A program made the translations under genes and the position numbers. Shown here piece after piece: positions 45,535 to 64,000 of a stretch of DNA of 64,000 nt. The stretch spans positions 126,758 through 190,757 of the forward strand of contig NW_008711042.1 in assembly GCF_000327385.1 (NCBI RefSeq). The letters are read 5' to 3'. Positions within the stretch are counted from its first letter, which is position 1, and each line of letters begins with the position of its first letter. Origin of the DNA: Lottia gigantea. Lineage: Eukaryota; Mollusca; Gastropoda; Lottiidae. The notes beneath the pieces are model-generated. The model made no database searches, was not told where the DNA came from, and worked only from the letters and a program-made list of their open reading frames with translations.

Positions 45535-46000
45535 GGACTCACTCCACTAATTCATTTGCCATCTCTTCCCATGTTAAAACACGAAATTCAACCTTCTATA
45601 ACTTTTTCCAGAAATCTCGTTGAAAGCTTTCCAATATGTCGAATGAAAGCCTGACCAATTCTCAATGTCTCCTAAAAAATTCATTATATGATGACCATGA
45701 AAATTTTGAGCTACTAAAATTGAAAGTAGACTACTACCGGTTATACTCATCCGCTAGAGTTTGGCACTTCACAAAACGACTATTTTTAGAATTAGCCTTC
45801 CGCCTTTAAGTCTCTCATCATCTCACCAAATCTGAAAGATAATGCAATTTCAGACATCAAATTCCAAATCTAGACCAAATTTTACCCAAAAATAGGCAGG
45901 CAAAAACCCCAAAAGGGAGAGAGAAAGAAGATTTCTAAAAATAGCCTGGACTACATTCCTATACAATCATTTGCATAAAATGTTTTAGTGGAGTGAGTCC
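45535..46000. mobile_element. MITE family M8 inside the CXXC1/DNM1L promoter region
   Basis: The left terminus GGACTCACTCCACTAA is perfectly repeated, inverted, at the right end (TTAGTGGAGTGAGTCC). Homology extends inward to 'CATTTGC'. The flanks read GATAT on the left and TATAT on the right, so a TA or TAT duplication is possible. 466 bp, non-coding. A single copy is seen in the window. Confidence 0.8.
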
Positions 46001-46038
46001 TATATCATAAATAGAGTTGTTTCCCCTTAATCACCGGT

Positions 46039-46051
46039 TTCGCCATTTTAT
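46039..46051 (-). promoter_or_regulatory. YY1-like motif upstream of DNM1L
   Basis: The sequence CGCCATTTT (complement AAAATGGCG) matches the core ATGGCG of YY1. It lies about 30 bp before the DNM1L start codon. Occupancy is inferred from the motif only. Confidence 0.35.
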
Positions 46052-46078
46052 GAAGATTTTGGAAATTTAATTGGAAAA

Positions 46079-55159
<9,081 letters not shown>

Positions 55160-57999
55160 TAAACTCTTAGTTTTTTTAGTTGTAAAATTTGTAAATAGAC
55201 AATATCCTAGCTTACTTGAAAACAAACTGAAGAGTACGCAAGCTATAATAAAAACAGAGTTTATAAAACAAACTGAAGAGGATGCAAGCTATAATAAATA
55301 TAGAGTTTATAAAACAAACTGAAGGGTATAGAAGCTATAAGAAAGATAGAGTTAACAAGACAAATATAGAAGATGGAAGACTTGCCAGGTAGTTGTGTAT
55401 AGCTATCAAGAGTAGAAGTTACAAAACAAAACATTAGGAATCATAAGGACAACCAGTTGAATATTTGTCAAAAATCAAGAAGAAAATATGAAAGTTAAAA
55501 AACCACGAAACTGTGGCAAAGTACATTTTAAAGTATTTTAAAGTAGTTGAATATTTGATAGTTGTGTATCTAGATATTGAGATGACTGTTTACCTATATC
55601 AGGAATAATTTAAAGATTAAATCCCTGTTAAATAGTGCTGTAAGGTAACGCCGGTGTTTTACGCATAATGAATTTATACTAGCTAGAAATAATTATTTAG
55701 ACATCTGTAGTGCAATTTATTTTGAGATATTAATTGTTGAGGTAGGTTATAGTCAAGCACTGATGTGAATAGATCAATGATAGTTATACATGTCCTTCAA
55801 TGTTTTAATACATAACTTACAGGCACTGTCTGTTTAGGCTTGTAGCTAGCTCGAGGTCTCCAAGAGGGGCTGAAATCTTTTTTTGAATTGACAGGAAAGT
55901 CAAAACATACTCATTACATATCCAGTTCCATAGAACATGATGTATTTAATATACCTGATCAATGGGAAATAACTCTCACAATGCCCTTGGTCTCTTTTAT
56001 TTGAGGTATAATAAATAGTATTTAGAAATATACCAGATTGAAGACGGGTAACTCTTGGAGCAAAGTTCATGGTATAAAATTAGCGCATGTAACGTTGTGG
56101 CATTATCACTAAAACTGAAGAAAATGTATGTGTTCTAGTGTCTCTTAAAACGTCCCTAGGGCCAGTCTAGATGTATTTCTCATCTCTTATAGTCAGTGCT
56201 TGCTATTTTCATAAAATCAGTTTTTTTCTTTGTTTATCAGTATTACTATTATTATATGACAGTTATTTTTCTTTATATCATCATTGTTCTAGATACCTGC
56301 TTTAATATATATTACCTTTTGAAACGCAGTATATAATAAACCTAGAAGTAGTATATCTATATAACTTGTGTCTTAAAGATTATAACCTTGTCTATTCTGG
56401 TCTGATACCAAATATACTGTGTATTACATTGTATACTTAATATTACTTTTTAACTTTCATCTTGATAACACTTGATAACTGTATGTAATGGAACTCGACT
56501 ATACATACTAATACCTTTACAAATCTGAATTAACTCCAAAAATATGTCTAAACTAACCATCTATTAAGATCTTTATGCCACTTAACAATAAGGTTTATAC
56601 CCAGGAGCATGGGACTAGTTTATCAAATTCACTGAAACTGAATATGGTGCCAAATGTTTTTAAAACACGCTTTTTCATCGGCTGTTCAGACCAAACTATT
56701 ATGATTTGATTGGTTAATGGTTCAATAACCCATTCTTATTTAACCCAGTTTTTCCATTCCTTGATATCAGCATCTGCTGGAATCGAACGTTAACTTGTCA
56801 TCTACCTACCTACCTATTCCTGGATTAATTTCCTATCATCATGACTCTCCCTTGACCTTTCTCTTATATTAACTTTATCCAAAAACTATGTTCAAGCTTT
56901 TAACAATTTTAACAAATCATCATGTATTATTCTACTTATTAAGACTGTCCAAACAAACCAGTTAATCTGTACTATAATGTCACGCTTTTTTCAACAGTGT
57001 ATCACATGTATTAAGATTATGTATGTATTATTATGTAAAAAATGTATTATTTACTTAGAAACATAGTAGAAACAGATTTCTTTCAATTGAACTTTCTAAA
57101 ACATTTATTTCCCTTTATGTAAACTGAAACACCTGCCTCTGATAGCTATTTTGACAGAAGCAAACAACTTTCCAATATGTGCAAGAGGCTAGAATGGAGG
57201 GAGATATTCTAGCCTATACTTTATGATGTAATAATATTAGGGGAAGGTAGAGGGTATTCTCTCCCTTTGTTTGTTTGCTGCACCACAGGCGTTTATAAAT
57301 TACTTTTAAACCCTTCTTTGACTATTCTGTGGTCCATATTCGACGAGTTAACTGTTGACAAGTTGACATGTACACGAGTTGACATGTACACGAGTTGACT
57401 GAACACCACCAATAATGTATAGTCAAGGACATGTTGATCTAAAGCCCCCTGTTACCTATATCTAAAATAATACTGTATTGTATATAATATAATATAATTG
57501 TAGCATTCCGTGTTTTTGTAGATTTTCAAACTGTGTATTTGTAAGGAGAACAAGTTAGTGATTAACTAGAATCAATTTACTCTGTCTGTGATTATTACAA
57601 TTCTTCAAATATTATTATATTGTTGTGTTTTTCTTCACAGGGTAGCACTAGCAACCTTTCCTTTGATACATTTTTGGACCTCAAAATTGTCAGAAATGAG
57701 TTATCTGGGTCTTTAAATCTTCAAACTTTCTTAGTATAAAATCTGAGCCCCGGCACCAATTGATTCCTGTCGACGGGGCTGGAAATCGTTCGATACGTTC
57801 CTGGAGATGTTTCCTAGATGTGCACGAATATCGAATACTGTTAGACTGCGGAAAAGGGTTAGATACACGAAATACGGTGCATAAAAATACAACGAAAAAC
57901 TTAAATTAATTGCCTTGACACGCGCAAATTTTAACATGACCCTGACATCGAATGTTTGTAGACAAATAAAATAAAACAGCTGTATTGATTTCAGAGAAC
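55160..57999 (+). other. DNM1L 3' UTR and intergenic region
   Basis: A 52-bp unit ('AAACAAACTGAAGAGGATGC', 'AAGCTATAATAAATATAGAG') repeats three times at about 55,210-55,360, immediately after the stop. AATAAA hexamers occur at about 55,292, 56,335 and 57,965-57,975. The last two are plausible ends. The convergent SLC26 gene also ends near 57,970-58,000. No further gene was recognised. Confidence 0.5.
57965..57975 (+). other. Candidate distal polyadenylation signal (plus strand)
   Basis: Two overlapping AATAAA hexamers (57,965-57,970 and 57,970-57,975). If used, DNM1L would have a 3' UTR of about 2.8 kb. Confidence 0.3.
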
Positions 58000-58005
58000 T
58001 TTATT
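58000..58005 (-). other. Candidate SLC26 polyadenylation signal (minus strand)
   Basis: AATAAA on the minus strand; cleavage would fall at about 57,970-57,990. It lies 25-30 bp from the plus-strand signals. Position fits the convergent SLC26 gene but implies a 3' UTR of about 2.1 kb. Confidence 0.3.
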
Positions 58006-60143
58006 TATCTAATTACATATTTACATAAATTAAAATAAATATTCACACTTAAATAATATTTACATAAAAAAAATTATATTGCAGGCACACGTTTTATTCT
58101 TGAATTATTTTCTAGCATTTTTGTTTAAAAGTGTATCGGGGCCATTGATGTCCTTAATTTGCATCATCCAATCTTTTTTTAGATGTCTCTGATTCCTGTA
58201 ATTTTTCAACTGTTCAAGACGTATCTACCACAGAGGCTACTAATAATATCTAAGAACCTTTGCGAGACTACGCCATAAAACGCTTAGTTTAATGTAAATT
58301 GCAACAACGATTGACGTTTGACTGAAATTTGAATGATGAAAATGGATGCTATCAGTAGTCCCAATACATAAAAATATAGAAAAACTCTTTATAATCCTTT
58401 TACAGATCTTAAATTACACAAATAGATGGCCATTGTCTTCCATTATCCCCTTTTCATGAATATTATAAAATATTTTCCATTTTAGTTCTATAGCATGTAA
58501 TACTAGAATTGCGTAGGAGTGAGTTCCTTTAAATCTGTCATATATCATCTTATAGAATTCTGGTGTATTTATATCTATTATGAGACTAAAATAGACTCGA
58601 GAAATCCGATTTCAGCCTTAAAAAAACAGAATTCTAGTTGATTTCACTGGTTATTATTATTAAAAGATCAGTTTTCATGTGATTAGAACGCTGTCATCTT
58701 ATCATTTAAAATCTCAGGTCTTGTTGACCTATTCATTGATATAAGATTTGAACGACAGTTAGAAGCTGAAAGCACATTTTTCAGTTTTCATATGATTAGA
58801 AAGTATCATCTTATTATTATAAATAACAGGTCTTGTTGACCTAAACATTAATATATGATTTGAACGACATATAGAAGCTGAAAGCACAAATAACAAAAAA
58901 CACGAGTAAATATATATAACAAAACACACGTTATGTTATTAAAGTGTGTTATACCATAATATATTCCCTTGTGTTTTGTTATATTCACAGAAATAGACAG
59001 GGCCGTAACTAGAGTCTAGGCAAAAAACCTGTTGTCTTTACAGCCAGTTATGTCGGCCATCGCAACGATTTCGGTAGACTTTAAATGTATCCACCGTTAC
59101 CGTAGACATCAAATAAACGATATATTTAGCGGATATTATGTTTATATTTCTAATTTTTTTAAAACAAAATAGATTTCTTGTCAAACTCGATACATTTGCT
59201 ATAGCGACGGTCCTGATAGATCATATATATTAAATGTAGGCACTTGCATTCCATTGCCGTAAAATATCCATAAAATATCCATAAAATATCTCAATTTTTT
59301 GCTGAATGTTAGCATTGTATAAGCAGTAATATTTTGTGGTTGGTTTTGTCTTTTTAAAGTACGGTAACGGTAGTGGTGGAGCCAGGTTTACGTCCGAGAG
59401 GGTGCGAGATATCTGAGATTGCCCGAATCTCTAACCGTGTAAGGCTGCGTCTTGTCCAAATGTGCGTATTATAGTCGCAAATATATATTATGAACGAGCA
59501 ATTAAATGTCTCCAAATTGGTAAATATGTATCGTCTTTAAAGGTTTATGTCTAAGTCATATTTATCCAGACATTTTAAAGTTTCGTCTGAGTACCACTTC
59601 TACATTTACACAATCCAAACAAAGGCACAGTTTCACAGTCATTTACTTTTACACTCTTTCCAGAACATTATGAAAGCAGCGAACTACAGCTTCTTATAAA
59701 CAGTTTTACATTTCAACATTCTAATATTTACAGCATTAAATAGTATTTAAATATTAAAGTCACTTCTTTATTTCGCTCCTAGGTACGTAAGTATTTACGG
59801 TAATTCTATACGTACGCACATTAATAACGGTAGCCAGTTTTATGAATATTTTAAATAATTTAAATAAATTATGCTAATTTCTCTCTATTTCAAATTAAGT
59901 CACTTTTCCTCACTGAAATAGACAAATATAATAAAGTCAAAAATAAAAGCTACAGATTCTTGGGAAATTTGGGAAAATGGAAAAGCGAAGTTTTTAGGAT
60001 TAATATGAGATTTTTGTTGAATCTGAAAATGATGTAAATATGTACATTGTAGATCATTAATATTCAAGTATTTCGGTTGAAATTGGACAACATAAATCAC
60101 TATAATGATGTGAAATTTAACAATCAGAGGTTTGTTAATATCG
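58006..60143 (-). other. SLC26 3' flank / possible long 3' UTR
   Basis: It contains a decayed M1 MITE (58,120-58,405). A near-duplicate pair of segments at about 58,668-58,758 and 58,772-58,884 share 'GTTTTCATATGATTAGAA', 'GGTCTTGTTGACCTA' and 'AGAAGCTGAAAGCACA'. 'CAGGGCCGTAACTAGAGTC' at 58,999 resembles hAT-type termini. No second gene is seen. Confidence 0.45.
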
Positions 60144-63100
60144 TTAATCACATAATTCGAGAAATGTAGAAAATTCAAAAGTTTTAATTATACTCACAGG
60201 AATATATTCGGAATCCGAATCAGCATCGGAATGTGACGTCATTAAATCTAGGTTGACAAATCTGGACTCTGGAGCCATGACGTAATCACTGTTTAATGTC
60301 TGGAAAGATAAGAAGATTTGTAAGAGATTATTTACCAAGAATCTTCCATTTTAACTCTTTAACATCTTTACAATAAGAGAGAATTCGAACAGAAGGTTAC
60401 TGTTGTCCATATGGTATTTTTTTCTTACAGCCATTCAGATCTGAGGGCTCGTTTGGTAGAGACTTTCAGTCATTCAAATTTGAGATAAACCGATACCCCG
60501 ATCGTTAAAGACCTACTAGCTAAATACTAGTTGAGATATATCACTCGATAACATACATTTGCGACTATAATACGCAAATATTACAATGCGCACTAAAATA
60601 TTATTTTACTTTACTATAGAGTGCAGTTTGTGCCCATCTTAAATGGTAGAATATGGAACTCAGTTCTTGTCTATCCCAATACAGCATCGGTTTTTGTACT
60701 TTTGGACTGGATTGTATTGTAAAAAACACGTTATTGTGTAATTCGATGGGTATATCGCCAATGTGATTACACTGCTGTAAAGATTAATTGATTTTTTTTA
60801 AAACTTACATCAATGGAAACTGCTTTATTTCTATGTTCCTGGAATTCTGGATCAACTTGTAGAGTTTTAGATCTTTGAGCAATTCTAACAGCATGGTGAA
60901 TGGTGGCACAGACATGCTTCCTGTCAATATTCTTATAGAACCCCGATTTATCTAACATAGAACGTACTGGTGCTGAAATAGAACGTAATATAATTAGTTT
61001 AGTCTGATGCAGTGTTTATACTTAGTGAAGGTCTATTTGCCAGAGAGAGAGTTCAACATCCCATTTAAATCACAATGTTGTTGTTTTGAAAGTTGCTCGC
61101 AGGATGATCAGTGAGAAAAGGCATGCATGTGTACTATGTTATGGTTTGATAATCTTATAATTTCAACTTACGTTTACATTCGCCCAGAAAAACCTCAATA
61201 TCAACTGCGGCAAATTCTTGTACAATCTGTAAATAATCATTTTAAATATAAATTTGATATAAACGTATTGTGTTTCCGTTACGTTATGGGAAGGGCATTA
61301 CTTATCAAAGTACATTGTACAACTTTGTAACATGTGAACGTGTTGAAATTTGATTGTGCTTCAGAAATGATTTTGGGTAGGCATTACTGTGTTTTATCAG
61401 GTCTAGCAAAATAATGGTATGCCTTTTTGCAGAGGTCACACTGGAATATGTCATCCGAGAAACATAACTGCCAAGAGTTTTGGCCAAGGACCAGCTGGTA
61501 GAAACGAGGGATCCTTGTGAACCTAAGTTGTTATCCTTGTTCACAATTGTTTCTTTCATTCTTTGTATTCATGACAATTCTGTATAAATGTAACAAGAAG
61601 TGCTAATCAAACTACTACCCTGTAAATGATTTCCAAAGAACATGATGCATTCCATCTTGAAATGTATGAAAGGTCAACGGCTCTTAAAATCTAAAGGGGA
61701 TTGTAAAGAGGTTTTCTGAATTTTTTATGTATATCGGGACACTGATAGAATCAATTTCCACCATTTCAATTTTTCAATCAGATGTCTGTGGTTCCTGCAA
61801 TTCCAATAAAACTAAGTGTTTGATAACACCACTTATTGCGAAATCCTTATGAAAAATTTAGAAAACCTCTTTACAATTCCCTTAGAACATCCTCTAGGAT
61901 AATACATTGTGATTTTTATTTTAAAATGTGGTATCATTAATATAAACCATACTGTACCTCTTTTAGAACTCTGACTGTAACAGAGTCTATATACTGTATA
62001 GTAGAACCATCTAATATTATAGCAAACGGTTCCACTTCATCATTCTCTTTATCATCAGGATTAGGATCTGTGTCGCTATGGTTACATGGATCATCCTTCC
62101 AATCAGTCTTGGTTGCCATGCAGACCTATAAATCAAAATCATTATATTTGGTAAGTTGTCTTTGTTAACAATCTATGCAAATATTGGATGCGTATGTGTT
62201 TTTTCATAATAATTACGTTGTTTTATGGATTTATTGGATTATAAAGGTATTCTGTTGTATAGTTATGACACTAGGTACTTTCGCTGATGACCAAGTTTAC
62301 AAATCTAAATTCTATGTCCATTCTAAGTGGTAGGAAACCGGTAATTGGAGATTGATGGCCGATTCATCATTCCCATCTAATATGGTTTAGTGGTTAAAAT
62401 ACTCTTTTAGTTATATTTGTCGAGGAAGTTGATGGAATCTCGTGGGAAATTTAAACTGATTTTGTTTGATTAGAAAAGAATATGTGGGTGAAATGACCCT
62501 CTCGAGGACAGTTGAACGATATTAAATTCGGTATTGTAAACCAGAATCTGATTCCGATGAGATCATTTGGATTTATTTTTGGAAAAAAAAATTCAAGATT
62601 CTTTATCAGTTAATCATTCGTCAGAATTGGTCAAAATGTATTAAATCAGATGATTGTTATTTAGCTTTCCCGCTGTCGAAATAGTTACAACAATTTCCTT
62701 ATCTACAAGCCCTTTTTTGTAATAGTTTAATCATGGAGTAACATTTTAGTGGTTAAGAAAATGAAAGAGGAGGTTGAGAATATAGTTAATTAGAAACTAA
62801 CGCTAGATGTCAGTCAAAAGGTCACGTGATTGTGAAAAATCATAAATTAAGTGAGCCACATAATAGAAATTTCGCCAATGAATGAATGGATGAAAAGGTT
62901 GGTTAGGTGTTCAGTGAATTAGGTGTTTCTACCAATTATAAATAATTACTCACGTCGTTGTGTTTTCTAGCCATATCTTCGTCATGTTTTATCTGTTTTA
63001 TTCTTTTCAATTCTTTTGGTTCCAATCCCGTATCCTTGATCAACTTCTTACGGAAATGTTCTGCGTTTCCATAGTACAGAGCTGATTCAAAGCGGAATAT

Positions 63101-63562
63101 CTTGACCCCTGGAATTTCTTTAGCCTGAAAAATTTTGAGGATTTTAGAACAAATTAGTTCATAAAGCTGAGAATATTTTTTTGGGGTATTAGCGCTTTGA
63201 TAATTTTATACTTGCCAGATATTCACAATATTTATTTATTAGAGTAATTCTGAATAATTATCGAACCTGACTCATCATAGCTAATTAAAGGTATGTATTT
63301 TGTTGTTATCAAGTTTCTAATAAAATCAAGACAATATAAAATATTTTGACCTTTTTATAGACAATGTACACATAATGATGGACAGGGTTTGAAAATATGC
63401 GGGTTTTTTGAATTTGGGTTATGTTTTGGGGTTTGAATCGTTGTTACTTGGTTATTATTTTATGCTCCTGTGATCCTCTAATAAAAACCCACCTCTCTAT
63501 GTAGACTGATATCAGCATAAACATCAGTTCCTTCTACATTTCCTAATAAGCTGGTATATGGC
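60144..63562 (-). CDS. SLC26-family anion transporter, C-terminal part (STAS domain)
   Basis: SLC26 proteins are plasma-membrane exchangers or channels for sulfate, chloride, bicarbonate and other anions. Their cytoplasmic STAS domain regulates traffic and transport. Exons (minus, in order) are 63562-63493, 63124-62954, 62125-61958, 61226-61172, 60972-60809 and 60299-60198 (or continuing to the TAG/TAA at 60144). Phases agree. 'LLGNVEGTDVYADI' and 'AKEIPGVKIFRFESALYYGN' start the STAS domain. A charged loop (DPNPDDKENDEVEP) follows, then 'AIILDGSTIQYIDSVTVRVL', the STAS core helix/strand. 'VDIEVFLGECK' and 'VRSMLDKSGFY' follow. An acidic tail (HSDADSDSEY) ends the visible part. The last exon either uses the GTGAGT donor at 60,197 to reach an unseen exon or reads through 17 codons to TAA at 60,144. 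The membrane domain lies beyond the right edge. The subfamily cannot be fixed from the STAS part alone. Confidence 0.9.
61462..61552 (+). repeat. Dispersed repeat family B fragment, SLC26 intron
   Basis: 'GTTTTGGCCAAGGACCAGCT', 'GGTAGAAACGAGGGATCC' and 'CCTAAGTTGTTATCCTTG' follow the B order. The head is missing. Confidence 0.6.
61694..61886. mobile_element. Foldback MITE, family M1, internally deleted, SLC26 intron
   Basis: Both termini are well preserved ('GGGGATTGTAAAGAGGTTTT' and 'AGAAAACCTCTTTACAATTC'). The left arm is complete to 'AACTAAGTGTTTGATAAC', but most of the right arm is absent. Confidence 0.75.
62205..62335. mobile_element. MITE family M4, right-half fragment, SLC26 intron
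   Basis: 'GGTATTCTGTTGTATAGTTA', 'TGACACTAGGTA' and 'TCCATTCTAAG' follow the M4 order seen at 1,073-1,420 and 32,995-33,192. Confidence 0.5.
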
Positions 63563-64000
63563 CTGAAAAATTTCAATCGTAAGATTCAATACATAGTTGA
63601 ATAACATTACGAATCTCGGCTTTACCATACAGCTTTTGTAAAGCTGGGTTTTAGATGAAAAGATGATGTAACAAAAGTTAAATAAGACAATTCTATATGT
63701 AGAAACTTCTAGGTTATTTACAAATAGAGTTAATATGGTTAGTGTAGCAATAGTCAAAATATATCTTTAAGGTATTAAATATCTTGAGAAAGAAGCCCTC
63801 CAGCTCATTAAAGAGGGGAAAATGGCATATTAATAAAAAAAGAAGAATGTACAAGCAAAAGAAATTCCGTTAATCAAAATCTCGATCAAGGCATATTTCC
63901 TCTCACCAGTCGTAATAATTAAGAAAACGACCGAACCGTTTCGGATATGCAAGGATTTTCAACAATAAAATCAATACTTATTTCAATTGAAGGATGCAAA
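63563..64000 (-). other. SLC26 intron sequence to the window edge
   Basis: No further exon of the transporter was recognised. The preceding exon, which must end with one base of a split codon, lies outside the window. The small minus-strand frame here runs through the acceptor of the 63493-63562 exon in the wrong frame. Confidence 0.5.

Larger units (their letters stand above)
45201..46078. promoter_or_regulatory. Head-to-head CXXC1/DNM1L intergenic region (bidirectional promoter)
   Basis: 878 bp separate the two start codons. 45,201-45,534 is AT-rich upstream sequence of CXXC1. 45,535-46,000 is a MITE. Only 46,001-46,078 lies between the MITE and the DNM1L ATG. This short stretch contains TCGCCATTTTATG, whose complement (AAAATGGCGA) matches the YY1 consensus often found near starts of housekeeping genes. 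No TATA box was recognised. Confidence 0.55.

Noticed and set aside
59340-59500. A possible extra SLC26 last exon on the minus strand ending in a PDZ-like TVTVL
   Set aside because: The frame is short, no good acceptor was found, and the chance of such an ending is high; left unassigned.

Overview
This is an AT-rich, intron-rich animal nuclear window. Gene content, short introns, abundant small palindromic DNA elements and a tRNA-derived SINE with an ATTTC-type tail suggest a lophotrochozoan, most likely a gastropod mollusc such as a limpet. The species assignment is inference. I see no prokaryotic, phage or CRISPR content. No complete autonomous transposon is present; the one reverse-transcriptase remnant is a short LINE 3' fragment.

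Five protein-coding genes were reconstructed exon by exon from conserved peptides, splice sites and matching phases. From left to right: (1) 1-10,682 is intergenic, with repeats, two clusters of TGACGTCA-type motifs and no convincing gene. (2) 10,683-15,812 (minus) is an SSUH2 homologue with a DnaJ-like Cys-rich domain. (3) 19,062-30,943 (plus) is MFSD5, a major-facilitator 'molybdate-anion transporter', in 13 coding exons (472 aa). (4) 37,067-45,200 (minus) is CXXC1/CFP1, the PHD plus CXXC subunit of the SET1/COMPASS H3K4 methyltransferase, in 14 coding exons (565 aa). (5) 46,079-55,159 (plus) is DNM1L/DRP1, the mitochondrial and peroxisomal fission dynamin, in 16 coding exons (714 aa). (6) 60,144-63,562 (minus) is the 3' part of an SLC26-family anion transporter (STAS domain and C-terminal tail), running off the right edge.

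SSUH2/MFSD5 and CXXC1/DNM1L are divergent pairs. MFSD5/CXXC1 and DNM1L/SLC26 are convergent pairs. The genes do not form a pathway; they are ordinary neighbours. CXXC1 and DNM1L share an 878-bp head-to-head region, more than half of which is a 466-bp palindromic element.

The rest is repeat-rich: at least nine families of short inverted-repeat elements (MITEs), one SINE family, one further dispersed repeat and many minisatellites. The most notable observation is a 43-bp minisatellite in the last CXXC1 intron. Each unit copies the real 3' splice site plus the first 12 nt of the last exon, so eight decoy acceptors lie upstream of the true one. Also notable are a SINE tail that appears to supply the acceptor of DNM1L exon 4, and MITEs that carry TGACGTCA palindromes.
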